DNA of 64,000 nucleotides. Origin: Sipunculus nudus. Lineage: Eukaryota > Annelida > Sipuncula > Golfingiida > Sipunculidae. The translations under genes were made by a program, and so were the position numbers. The number at the start of each line of letters is the position of its first letter. Within the stretch, counting starts at the first letter, position 1. Where the stretch lies: assembly GCA_026874595.1 (NCBI GenBank), contig CM049313.1, forward strand, positions 52,565,659-52,629,658. The letters run 5' to 3'. The notes under the pieces are model-generated. The model was not told the DNA's origin. It did no database searches and saw nothing but the letters and a program-made list of their open reading frames with translations. This document shows positions 44,753 through 58,274 of this stretch, piece after piece.

Positions 44753-46559
44753 GATGTCCTTTTGAGTCATAGAAGAAGCGTTATGTCTAAAATGATATTA
44801 AATAAATCATCAACAAAAAGGTAACAGAAACGTTCATGAATATCTTTATTGCACAAAGGTAGATCAAATTACGTTTATGCGCACCTGACAATTTATCACA
44901 TGTAAGTTTTGTGCCGCATGCCGCAATAACTGACAAAAATCAGACATGCTTACAGAAAAACACGTAGCGTCAGGGTCATGAGGTCAAATGTCTGGAAATA
45001 TGCGGCAAGGTTATAACGTTATGCGTAGGCTAACCATTTTTCTAAATATTTATTTCCCCGACTATTGCGCCTTATTTTCGGGTATCTTATTAATGACTCA
45101 AACTTCCATGAACGTCTTTATGATAGGACTTTTGGAGGAGCGGGCATCGTCATGCCATTGTGAACTTTCTGAAGTTTCGCTGCGATTGAGGTTTTAGATC
45201 GAGTATCTCCTCCAGTGCTCACAAAACCTCCAGCTTTTCGTGGACCCTTAAAGGGGATTTCCATTCGCAAGCAACGTTTAGAGCTCGTGCTTCATATCTT
45301 CTCGGGGAATTTTCACCGAGGTGTAAACCACGGCCTTGCAAAAGCCAGGAGTTCATTATGTATGACATGTGATCGCAAGCATCGCCCTTGTTAATGTACG
45401 AAGAAACGCAATGATCTGGATTACCGTGGTGTCTTAAGACGTTAATTAGCTAAGTGACGGGGACTGACCTGCATGCATCAATGCACTTGCCTGCCGCACA
45501 CATGTGGGAGATGAGATCGTTCGATACGCCTCAATGATTACAGGCTCTTGGCCTCGTTGATCGCCGTGTCGGCGTCTGATGTGATATTAACTGCGATCTG
45601 GTACCACTGCCATGGGTTCCAAGCATGACAATAAACGGGATTATGACAATATTCCATGATATTAAACGATCAGATTTACCATTGTTTATATCGGGAATAG
45701 TTTGTGATTTCAGATTTATGTGACAATAAGCCGGAGTTTCTATTAACCGATTTGACACAGAGTGGGCTCGACTGTAACCGTTAAGGATGTCCTGTTTGTA
45801 GGCGTATTATGTACACTTGAAATACAATATTTTTGCATAGAAATTACATATTACCAGCAAAGACTTTGTTCTGAAACCACATCCTTACGTCGATAACGAA
45901 AAAAATAAACTTGCAGCGGGCGCGAGGAGCGGCGTTCATGAAAACAGAAACACGACGCCTTTTTATTTATTTTTTTTTTAACTTTTTTTAAATTCATTTA
46001 TTTTCAAACAATATACAGACAAGGAAGATCTTCCTATATATTGTCCTGTACACATTTCTGTGAGTACATATGTCATAATATTTTGTTTCACATTAAATAA
46101 ACCAGAACAAACTGATTAAATATATATGTATACATATGCATACTAATATATTACTATGTGTTTATACAAATATGCATAGATGTTAAAACACACGGCGCCA
46201 TTTGCTACTGTCATAAATTAATATGGCGGCGACAAACAATAAAAACTAATTTATGACCAATAACAAGTAGTTCATTCTTTTAATGCATGTTTTTGTGACT
46301 ATTTAATTGAGTTTCACGGTCTTGTTATATTAAACTCACACGTGTATTATATTTATCAACATATACAGAATCGAAAAAGTAAGTAAAAGCAAGTGAAAAA
46401 AAACCGAACCTTTAGAAAACTACTGTATTTAGCTGCAAAATGGTAGAGAAAGATAATACCCATTGTGACAAGTGACCAACTAATTTTGACGGCATGGTAT
46501 CACAAAAACATTTTTAAATGACAAAACGTGGTTTAATCGAAGGAGAAACGATTACACAA
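44753..46559. other. No gene recognised
   Basis: Mixed DNA. A T-rich stretch with a short AAATAAATG-type complement (about 45958-46010) could be the poly(A) end of a minus-strand retroelement, but nothing coding supports it. Confidence 0.45.
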
Positions 46560-46786
46560 AGCGTATTATGTGTCTCCATACCATATGCATACCAAACTAT
46601 TAAACCGGGACTGTATCCTAGTTCTTGTGACATCTGGCTTACCCTGATCTTACCAACAGCTTTAACATGAAATGATTACATCAGATATGACGAAACATCT
46701 CATGAAAATGTATGTCCAAAATAGTGCTTTATTACTGAGACTGGGTTTAACTAAATTTATAAAAAAAGTTCATACGGCATGATCGA
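46560..46786 (+). repeat. Left half of a ~460-bp tandem-repeat unit
   Basis: Matches the units at 49100-50300 (shared CATCTCATGAAAA, TTTATAAAAAAAGTTC and GATCGA). It is cut at 46786 by the LINE insertion; the rest of the unit resumes at 48774. Confidence 0.7.
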
Positions 46787-48630
46787 CAAGTATCATATTT
46801 TCATGCTTTGTTTGTAGAATCAGGGAGTCGGATGTTTTGGGGTGGTGATTTTAATTTCTGTTTTCATATATTGATACAGATGGTGGTAACTTTAGACCGA
46901 AATTCAAATCTATCGATGCAGTTTCAGCCATAATGGAAACACATGATCTAATGGATACATGGAGAATCAGCAAATCCTTTACCCGAGACTATACCTGGCG
47001 GAGTATGAATCCATTCGTGCAGCGAAGATCAGATTTTATTTTAGTATCCAGCGAATTAAATAAACCAAATAAGCGAAGTTAATATTATAAAATGCTGTTG
47101 CAACGGGTCACGCAGCTGTGATATGTAACATTAAATCTGTTCATAATGCTAAACACGGTCCCTCACATTGGAAACTTGACATATTACTTCTAGATAACGC
47201 AAATTATAAGTCAGTATAGAGAGAACAAATAAAATCATTTAAAGAAGACCATAAAAACAAAATAAATGAAAAACTGTGGTGGGAATATATGAAATATAAA
47301 ATCTAAGAATTCTCAATTTATTTTTCTAAACATATAAGGAAAATAGAGAGACGAACGATGAAAGATCTAGAGAAAAAGGTCGACTAGACAAAACATAATA
47401 TTTCGATCATAAATAAAGAAAGTAGAGAAGAATTTGATAAAGCTCGTGAGGAACTGGAAAATATTATTAAAAATTACAGAAGGTGCAATTATTAGATCTA
47501 GAGTAATCTGGTATGAAGAAGGAGAACACAACACAAAATACTTCTTAATGTTGGAAAAAAGGAATAAAAAGAAATCAACTATAAGACCATTGTTGGTTAA
47601 TGGACAAGAAATAACAGACCATAAGTCAATAATGACAGAAATAAAGTTATTTTTCGAAGGTAAATACAAAAGCGGTAGTAGCGTTACAAGTACAGAATGT
47701 TTAGGTGTTTTATCAAAATAAAACACTCCCCTCATGTCGGAAGATGAAGCAGCCATCTGTGAGGGAGATATAACTAAGGAAGAGATTTTAAATGAACAAT
47801 TGAAAAATAACAAAACCCCCGGGAACGATGGTTTACCAAAACAATTTTACATAACATTTTTCGACCTTATTCGGGAAGCCCTGGTCAGATGTTTCAATAT
47901 ATGCTTTGATGAGGGAATACTTACAACTTGTCAGAGGCAAGCTGTGGTTACCTTAATAGAAAAGCCTGGAAAAGACAGTCGATTGTTATCTTCATGGAGA
48001 CCAATTAGTTTCTGAATGTTGATTGTAAAATTCTCAGTAAAGTATTAGCTAACCGTCTAAAAGCTGTATTGCCGGACCTGATTAATGATGACAAAACAGC
48101 ACACAGGAATATTTGTGACACCAATCGTTTAATGTATGATATATTAGACTATTGTATTAGAAAGAACAAACTACATATGATGTTCGCTGTAGATTCTGTA
48201 GCCGCAAAACACGCTGCTCCTGATATACAAATACGTGGTATTTATAAAACCTGTGACTGTCCAACTTCTCTGAGCATTGAGAAGTATATTATGCATGTTA
48301 AAAATAGAGAACAAATGGAAAGAAAGGCAGCAGAAAATAGAAACAAAAAATGCTATTCATGGGCTAAAGTTGAAACCACTTTTCGAGGTTCAGTAATATG
48401 TTTATTTTTGACATGAACTCACATTACTATTGTAATTATAAATTTTTATGATATGTTATATTTTGGGAAAACAGAACATAGAACTGAACTTAATACTTCT
48501 GTTAATACTCAATATCTCTGTAATGTTGATCCTAAAGTTTTTTATATTTGTAAATATCACACGTAAATTTGAACTTATTTGTCATTAACGGAGTAACAAT
48601 GGAATTATTTATTCTGAAAATCGCCTGTTT

Positions 48631-48673
<43 letters not shown>

Positions 48674-48773
48674 TTTTTAATGAGATTGGTGTCTGTGATG
48701 AAATGAAACATATTTAAAATGAAGGCTGATTTTATAATCTGAGAAACCAGAGAGAGAGAGAAGGGTAAAAAAA
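46787..48773 (+). pseudogene. LINE insertion with target duplication, broken
   Basis: Bounded by GATCGA at 46781-46786 and 48774-48779. Contents in order: APE endonuclease with WGGDFNF (46838-46858) and a SDFILVSSELN ending, a linker, the NTKYFLMLEKRN motif (about 47529-47564), and the start of the reverse transcriptase with KTPGNDGLP and LIEKPGKDSRLLSSWRPIS (about 47810-48015). The reading then loses the family pattern near 48165, so the catalytic YADD part is missing. The 3' end is A-rich (GGGTAAAAAAA). Stops and frameshifts are present. It is truncated at both the 5' part and internally. Confidence 0.88.
48633..48669. repeat. (TA)n microsatellite
   Basis: TA run inside the 3' part of the LINE insertion. 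Confidence 0.95.
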
Positions 48774-48895
48774 GATCGAATAACTTTTATAAACAGTACT
48801 TTTTGAATGCAAAGAGAATCTACAATTTTTTAAATTGAACTATGTGTAGTTCTAATTATCATATAATAAAAAATGATAATATTTTATATACACAC
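48774..48895 (+). repeat. Right half of the interrupted tandem-repeat unit
   Basis: ACTTTTATAAACAGTA and GCAAAGAGAAT continue as in the intact unit at 49882-49998, confirming the split by the LINE. Confidence 0.7.
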
Positions 48896-48904
48896 ACTTA
48901 TTTA

Positions 48905-49088
48905 CAGTGAAACCTCGTTGTGGCGAACTCGCATAAGTCGAATGCCCCGCTTATGTCGAAGTTACGGACTCGATATTACGGACAACTCTAGTTAAATTAA
49001 TATCAAATAACACCCGCTTTTGTCAAACCTCGGATGTGTCGAAGTTTTCTGAGGGTCCCTCCGACTTCGATACAACGAGGTTTCACTG
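48905..49088. mobile_element. pogo/Tigger-like MITE with TA duplication
   Basis: A perfect 17-bp terminal inverted repeat, CAGTGAAACCTCGTTGT, with TA on both sides (48903-48904 and 49089-49090). The element is 184 bp, without coding capacity. The CAGTGAAACCTCG terminus and TA target are typical of pogo-type Tc1/mariner elements. Confidence 0.88.
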
Positions 49089-49090
49089 TA

Positions 49091-49460
49091 CATATATATA
49101 TTTATATCTTGATCACAAATAATCTTAATTTCGATATATTAGTGTATATTTTGATTACAAATAATTACACGCGGCTCCCAAAATATCACATTAAATTAAT
49201 AATCAAGTAAATATATTTGTCAGAAAGTCTAAAAGCAACTCGGCCATTTCATTAAAATGTCTGTCACATTATGTTTTATTTAATTTGGAAGCCGGTCACA
49301 TATGCAAGCAAAGCTGCTTTTTATTATTAACCAGTGATATCGAATATAGGGATATCTGGATTACGCTGATTTCACCAATAGCTTTAATATCAAATGATTC
49401 CTTCTGATATGACGAAACATTTCATGAAAACGTATATTGATAATAATCAATATATATAGA

Positions 49461-49535
<75 letters not shown>

Positions 49536-50300
49536 GTATATCTTGTCAATGTTTACACGCGTCTCCTCGAATATCAAATTAGATTAATAATCAAGTAAAT
49601 ATATTTGTCAGGTAAAAGCAACTCAGCCATTCCATTAAAATGTTTGTCACATTATGCTTTATATTATTTGGAAGCCGGTCACATATTCAAGCAAAGTTGC
49701 TTTTTATTATTAACCAAAGTGATTTAAGATATAGGGATATCGGGATTACGGTGATCTTACCAACAGCTTTTAATTATAATAAGTATGTCAGATATGAAGA
49801 AACATCTCATGAAAACGTATGTCCAATTTGGTGCCATGACCATGTTTAACTTAATTTATAAAAAAAGTTCAAATGGAATGATCGAAAAACTTTTATAAAC
49901 AGTAACTTTCGACCGCAAAGAGAATTTAGGAATTTTTTAATTTGAACTTTATCATAAATTAGTTCTAATTTACATATAATGAGAACATGATAATCTTTAA
50001 TATATATATATATTTATTGAATAAAAAATAATTACACATGATTCCTCAAGTATCAAATTTGATTGATAATCAAGTTAAAATATTTGTAAGTCTAAAAACA
50101 ACTCAGCCATTTCGTTAAAATGTCTTTTGACTTTTCTAATTATGCTCTATATTATTTAGAAGGCGGTGTCATATGCAAGCAAAATTGCTGCTTATTATTA
50201 ACCAAAGTCATGTCAGATATAGCGATAAAATAATGCCCTTTTGATGATTAAACCTAGTAAATCATACTAGATATCCGGCCTTTGACATAATTTAAATCCC
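49091..50300 (+). repeat. ~460-bp tandem repeat, about three diverged units
   Basis: Recurring landmarks, in order, are ATCAAGTAAATATATTTG, CAACTC(A/G)GCCATT, GGAAGCCGGTCACATAT, GCTTTTTATTATTAACCA and CATGAAAACGTAT. They begin near 49200, 49590 and 50070. The third unit is cut short. A (TA)n run (49475-49541) separates units one and two. Confidence 0.8.
49475..49541. repeat. (TA)n microsatellite
   Basis: TA alternation preceded by ATT triplets. Confidence 0.95.
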
Positions 50301-53300
50301 CAGGGGGTAAAGCCAGTAAGATATCCTTAAACCGTGCCGGACTGGAGAGCAGCCTTTACGACCAGGGACAGATTGAGAGAGAAATTAATGCAAGAAATAT
50401 CAACGCGTATCATACGAATATTTGTACTTAAGCGACCCAACTGACCGATTGTCAAACTGATAAACGTAGGGCGACAAAGGGACCACACGGGAGCAGTCAC
50501 GCCGCCCCCTGTGTCCCGTAAACAGGTTACACCCGACATATTTATGGGACATATTTGCGTGAAAATGCCAGTTTCTTAGTGAATAAAATGCCACTAGGAC
50601 GCCCTACTCCTGGTGCTAGAAAGTTAATCGTTCATTGCAGTGTATTTAATTAGGTATAAGACCGTTTATGTCGTTTATGGAAGCCCCCTGTTTTTCAGAT
50701 TAACAATCCTATTCGCTTGACATCACTTTATGGCACGTGTTTTTTTTTTTAATATAATTAGCTCAGATAATTCACGGTGCTTCTTGTAAATAAAGATTGA
50801 TTCAAGATACTGTCATTAATTTCAATCATTGATTTGTATCCATAATCCTGTCATCCCAGTACTAAAACCGTTGTTTTATAAATCCTTATGAATCATTTTT
50901 GCATCAGTATTCATTATAACCGCCAAAGTAGTGTGAATAGCAAGCTGACCAATATATCAAATAAAAATCAAGCACATGAATGACAGCTCTTCAAGCATTT
51001 CTTACGCCGACCCGATTTAGATTAAAGCTGTTTCACATTAGTTGTGAGGTTCAGAGAGAAGTAATTATATCCTTAATGACGAACTTAATTACTCCATTTT
51101 CTCACTGGCTAAGATGAATGGAAGAACATGTCTAGCTGGATTATTTGTTTCCCGAGCAGCCGTGCCAGTTTATCCTACCAGTCCTCTTTAAGATTAGAAA
51201 CTATGAAGTCTGCCTAGGTTAATAGGGATTTTTTTTATTCAATGGGAAATCCGAAATCAAAAGAAAATATGAAAGTCTTCTCTTTCATTTCTTTGGATCC
51301 TAGTTTAACTTTACCAAATTAGATGACGAATCTCATTTATGAGAAAAAAGTGGCTAGATTACGATAAAATGAAAATGTTAACGCTCTTCCCTATGATAAG
51401 ATATGAATGATTTATGAACATTTTCAAACAACTTTTATTTCATATCTTAATGAAACATGTCAAGCCAAGATTGTGTTTTGATTTCCATAAAAATGCATAA
51501 TGCAATTAAACTAATAAACAGAATTATTTAAGTAAATAAACAGATAAATTTCATCCTTAGGATGCTGCATGCGTCAGTGTATAAAATGTACAAAATCTAT
51601 TTGTCAAGTGTTACTTGATAATTAATTTTGCCAGATGAGTTTATTATATAAAAAAAGTGCTCAAGGTATTAAAGTTAAAGGCTTATTTTTTCATAAACAA
51701 TAATAATTACTTAACATTAATGAATGTTGCCCCTTTGAATAAACTATATTTAAAATGGATAATTAAAACACGAGACACAGTGAAACATACATAAAAACAT
51801 AACAAAATAAATACATCATGTTATAGAAACCACTAAAACTGAACAATTTCAAAATCGTTTGGGTGGAGTTAACTAACCCAGTCTCATCAACTCACATCAG
51901 TTACATATTCTCTTAATGGACTCCGTTGAAGACACTATCATAATTACGGTCGCTATTGTAAATATATATTACCTGAGGGGCGGAAAAAAAGACTTTTCGC
52001 TAATTCAATTCCAAAAATTACCTGAGTGGCTGGAAAAGGACTTTTCGCTAATTCAATTCCAAAAATCCTCGGTTTTTATTCTAGATGTTATTACATTAAT
52101 GTTCATTTATACACTGATTTTTTCTTACAATTCTTGAAGCTTTATAAATTCGATAGGTAATACTTTTTTATCAAGTACTTAGATTTTGGAGTTTCATTTA
52201 ACATATCTAACTTAACGAATATATTTAATTATTTCATAGAAATATAGTAATTATAACACACATGCATCAGTGGCCACCACATAATATTTTAAATACTATT
52301 ATAATTTAATCTATTTAGGAACTGATCATTTTGATAGAAAGGGCTCCAAAAAGCTATTTTGGAAATGGATTTTTTTTTCCAAATTAACATTATCTCTAAT
52401 AGACGGAGATCACGTATTGCAACTGTCTCAATTTAATTACATAGTAATAACCTTCTTCTAATTACAGTGTAACTGTAAAGTTAATAACAATGGCTAAATC
52501 CCCAACGCACTTCTGGCAGCTAAAAGTAAATGCTACTAAGAAATAATTAAATTGAACTGTTTTGAAGATTCGGGCAATAATCTCCTAATTTTACTTCAAC
52601 TGATGATGAACTCAAACGATTCCACGTATAATAAATCCAACCACCAAGTCACTACAAAAGTGGCATCAAAATAAATTGGTCTGATCCATCGGGAATTAAT
52701 AACTTTTATTCCGGGAACTTTCTACTGGACGTTGATCCAAATACTGTCGCCAGACGACAGGAAGTGAGGCAGACAAATAACATTGCCCGCCAAAAGATGT
52801 CCCCTTTCAGATACCCTACAGTGAGACTTATTCAGGGTGGATGAACCGCGTTGTTAACGTCTCTGGACAGGACGTAAATCCGGTGGAATTGGCGTAGACT
52901 TTGGGAAACGACAGATCCGATTGGATTAACAGATGTCATAAAAATCATTGACAACTATGCTACTCATCTGCCAAACAAAAGTAAACTGCCTGGATACAGA
53001 GAATATGATTCATGAATAATTAAAAACAATATATTAATGATAAAATATAATTGAATAATTTAAGGTATGCACAGATACATCAGTTAAGATGATTTGCAAA
53101 TAAAGAAGGATACAGAAAAAAATCATTGTTATTGTTTATCTATTGTCAATAAAAGGAACTCGCAATGTGGTCACTGAAGTAGCAAGAAGGAAGCAGCAGA
53201 TAAACATAAAGGAAATGCAAGTCTGGGTGCCCGACATTTAAAAACCGAAATAAGGATAGCTACATTTGGCGTCAAGATTGCTTCCGCTCGGTATATATCA

Positions 53301-55355
53301 AATATTATAAATATTAAGAATCAAAAGGGACTTTTTTTCTATTTGTCTGTGTACGTATGTGGGAAAGCGAAAATGAAGTCGTCCTAAGGAAACCTTTGGT
53401 AAAAGAGCTCTATTCCATAATTAAATTTACAATAGGACCAGGGAACAATGATTTCCGTTCCTTTTTAAATATAGAAAGGCAAATAATCTTATTTTAACTC
53501 CAATGCACTTCAAAGGACCCACTCGCTGGCAGGAGGACCGATCACCTAGCGAGTCTTTTGTAACTCGAAAATCATTTAGCACCGAGGAAATCTAATTTAC
53601 GAATCAATACTCTGATATAGTCCCTGAATCTACCCTTTCTCTTTTCTTTATAGAAAAATGTTATTGTATTTTTACAGTTATCATGAATATGTGCAGTCAT
53701 AAATGTAATAATTTTGTTACTCACCAATCAACGAAGTGTCACATTATATAATAAAGTAGTTTTCTGAATAAATAAAATAACTACAGCGACAAATTTAATG
53801 CGACAAAACGGGTTCTTTTTTTGTGCAATATTATGAACTTTAATTAGATTACTTTATAATAATAATTATAACAATAATACAAATAAAAATAATGATATAT
53901 TAGAATCACAAAAATAGTCTATAAATAGGGACACTATTGTTTAAAATAATCTGAAATTTTGTAATGCCAATAAACTTCACCTTACGTGTCAGAATAATTT
54001 CATGATTATGGAAATAAAATTGAACTTTTAATACCTGGTTGCGCCGGTTTCCGATTTAAAACCATATCCATCAAGCTTATGTATGTCATTTTAATTAATA
54101 TTCCTGACCCTGAAGACCTTACCAAGCAATCTGTTACCTGTACCCATCAATGTTCCGCCAAGGAACATGCTACAAGTAGCGGATGAGGGATGAGTCAGGA
54201 ACACCACAGGTCAAACATTCCTATACGTTTTGTATCATATTCAGATTATTAAATGAGACAGGTGACCGGAAACCAGGAAACCAGCAATGGCATAAATAGA
54301 AATGAAACACGGCGAAAAAATCTGATTACTCGGTTATTACCGGTAATCACAAGGTGGTTTGTTATTTCATACTGGGTCTTAAAGCAGGCGAATATATTTT
54401 AATCTGTCTCGTCCTGTTAACGTTTGAGTGCAGGCTTGATGCAGGCAGATACAAGACAGGCTCAATTTTTATACTGTTTATTTGATCATGTAGTTGAAAA
54501 ATAGGTTAATTTCCTGATAGAGGTTTGATTGACGCAAACAATGCTACAGATGATATTCCACCTAAAAGTCCATGTTGCGATATGTACCATTAATAAAACA
54601 GAAACAAATAAGGTAAATGTATTCTCACCAGAGCATTTGACCATTATCTTTTTTTTATTTTTTTATTTTTTTTGGGGGGGGGGGCGGATGGAGGTAACCG
54701 CTACAGTTTTAAATGCTTGCCAAACTAAACACTCTGTCCATCTGCAGTAGTAGTAGTAACATAACCTTAAACAAATTGCAACAAAAGCTATCTCATTTGT
54801 TTTGTACCCCAGAAGCTATCCTTTTTAACATACAAAAAGTCCTATCATATTCTCACGGGGAAGTAGTCAAATTTAGTAAAAATCAAAAAATGTCCGCCAG
54901 AAGGCCTAGAATCATTCATTAATATCAACAGGGTATATTTATATTTAATATAACATTTTCAGTTTTTTTTTTTATCGCTGAATCCGATTCTGGTCTTTAT
55001 TTGCAATTTTAAGGATCTCCAAGGCCCATATGACGGGGTTGGAAACGGTCAGAAGCACGGGGATGGGGATGGTAGCACGACTCAGAAGGTATTTATAATA
55101 AGCAAGTAACCCTAACTTAATAATGTGCAGCGCTCACCTATCCTGTCCACTGGTATCGTAGTAATTAGATATTCAACAAATATGCAGAAGGATTGACCGA
55201 TAAGCCGGGTTTAAACGGATCTTTTCACGCACATTGTAGTTGTTGTTAGAAAGTATACTAAAACAGACACGATTGGTCTGCTTTATGTCAAGTGACGTGC
55301 GCCTACTTCTAAAACGCTCCAACAGGTTATTAGTTGATAATGCATAGCATGGATA

Positions 55356-55358
<3 letters not shown>
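50301..55358. other. Long AT-rich stretch, no gene recognised
   Basis: About 5 kb with no reading frame above about 75 codons, no recognised repeat family, and one 48-bp tandem duplication. A G tract lies near 54676-54684. Confidence 0.55.
51969..52067. repeat. 48-bp tandem duplication
   Basis: GACTTTTCGCTAATTCAATT occurs at 51991 and 52039 within a duplicated 48-bp unit starting TTACCTGAG. Confidence 0.85.

Positions 55359-55412
<54 letters not shown>
55359..55412. repeat. (TA)n microsatellite
   Basis: Uninterrupted TA run. Confidence 0.97.
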
Positions 55413-55414
<2 letters not shown>

Positions 55415-56897
55415 GCAACAACTATTAATGAAAGGCCACTTAATACTTATCGTTATAATACACAACTCATATATTGTCCTAGTAAAACATTTGCACAAGG
55501 ACATGAATCTGCACAGGTAACAAAGTACAAAAGCAGAACAAAGTGCAGTTTCTTTGATTCACTGAAGTCATCTGTTGTTATTGTGTGATAAATTTATACA
55601 CATGATTAATGCTTAATAACAGAATGGTGCTCATGATGTCTCTTTAATTTACAGATTGCTGATATTTTTATATCTGCACCATAGTGTCTTATAGTTCATG
55701 AAATACACTTTATTTCAAAACTGCTTGAATAAGAATGAGCATGACCATAACCAAGAGATTCATAAAACACCGTTTGTATATGGTAAAATAAAAGGTATTT
55801 TGTAAAATTTTGTTAAATTTGATGATTTTCAAATTTCCCCTCACATAATTGCTTAGGACTTTTTTTCTGACATCAAGACCATATTAAGGAATCAAAATTA
55901 GGCGAATTTGCTTTTGTTGCAATTTGTGTGAGGTTGACCACTTTTTCGAGTAAAATGTCTGTACAACAGAGTTCATTTCCGGTTTCAAACTACGTGACAG
56001 GGGTTTATAACCGATAATCCTGGTGTCAACCAGGTTCGGTGAACAACTAACTCCTGTTGGTCTTGGTTGTGTGTCCTCCCAGTTATTGGGTCATAACACC
56101 GAGGAATCCCCCAAAAGCGCAATCGTTAGTGAGTGAAATAGGACTGTTAGGTACGGCCTCGCCATAAAGCCAGCAGAGCGCTCCCCCTGGGAGGGGACCG
56201 AAGGTGAAAATGTTCACCACCTCGGCTGTGATATGAACTTACGATCTCCCTGCTTTGAGTCCTGTGCTGTGTGTGTGTTTGTGAAACGAGATAGAGAAGG
56301 AATTAAGAATAGGCTTCAACGGGGAGATGGTACCCCTGCTGCCGCACTTTGCCAAGACTTTTTCCTCCCTCTTTTCCTAAATAAATTTCCTTTTAACTGA
56401 ATGGATCCATTCTTTTTTTTGTATTGGAAGGCTACGGCCAGTATATCGAATTAACCAAAAGCTTATTTACATACATGTTATAATATATTTTTGTGATGAA
56501 ATAGTTTGGGGTTGATGGTATCTTTATATGGACCAGGCCACAGTACCTCTGCACTCTCCATGTAATCTCATTTCCTTTTCCGGTGACAAGTGAACCTGTC
56601 TGGGCTGGACAAGACAGCGTGGGAACAACATCCGCTGTACAGAAAACTAGGTTCACGATGACAGAAACCAAGGCAAGACATGGTTTAATAGGCATAAAAC
56701 CCGCTGGTTCCGCTTAGAACCCTTAGTTAATTAAGGACAGAAAAGAACTCAAAAAGTATTCTGTAACACACTATAATGCAACAGTCAGAAGGCTTTGAGG
56801 AATATTATAACTTTCGCTTAATCCGAGATTTTACACAATAAATAAAATGAGAGATCATCGGAGAGTCCCCCCCCCCCCAATTTCTCTCTCTCTTAAT
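55413..56897. other. No gene recognised
   Basis: Mixed DNA with a GC-richer patch at about 55975-56350 containing the second SINE-like patch, and a C tract near 56866. Confidence 0.5.
56165..56222 (+). repeat. SINE-like dispersed patch, copy 2
   Basis: GCGCTCCCCCTGGGAGGGGA and the following GGTGAAAATGTTCACC resemble 13905-13955. Weak evidence of an interspersed family. Confidence 0.3.
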
Positions 56898-57059
56898 ATA
56901 TATATATATATATACTTTATATATAAAAGCCGGCTTTTCAGTTGTAATCACGAAACAGTTCTGGAGTACATAAATTAGAACTGTATTCGACACATTATTA
57001 ATGCTCCCCTGCATGGTTTAGCACTTTCACTATGATGAATTTCTCTTTGTATTACTTTG

Positions 57060-57950
<891 letters not shown>

Positions 57951-58001
<51 letters not shown>
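57951..58001. repeat. (TA)n microsatellite
   Basis: Right-hand continuation of the TA tract that the solo LTR interrupts. Confidence 0.96.
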
Positions 58002-58003
<2 letters not shown>

Positions 58004-58026
58004 AACATATATAAACATATGTATAC

Positions 58027-58074
58027 AAAATGTATACATTCTGCAGCAAGCTAAAATCTATACGACAATTGTCT

Positions 58075-58130
<56 letters not shown>

Positions 58131-58173
58131 TATGTCGTATAGATTTAAGCTTACTGTTGAATGTATACATTTA
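58027..58173. repeat. Large palindrome with (TA)n at its centre
   Basis: Arms at 58027-58078 and 58122-58173 are inverted copies (shared AATGTATACATTC, then CTATACGACA) with few mismatches, enclosing a TA run (58075-58126). It could extrude as a cruciform. Confidence 0.85.
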
Positions 58174-58270
58174 ATGGCCAAACCATGGAATTTGCACATT
58201 CTATGGACAAATGTTATAGAGCGTGTAAATTCCATGGGTTAAGTCATAGAATGTATACATTTGATGACAC
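58158..58270. repeat. 30-bp repeats, left side of integrase element
   Basis: Four units of about 30 bp begin near 58158, 58188, 58218 and 58248. Each combines an AATGTATACATT-type palindrome with a CCATGG/TTAAGTCATAG part. Confidence 0.7.
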
Positions 58271-58274
58271 AAGC

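Noticed and set aside
48165-48416. Separate gene downstream of the LINE RT start
   Set aside because: The frame continues open but matches nothing I recognise, lies inside the LINE target duplications, and has no start or splice support of its own.
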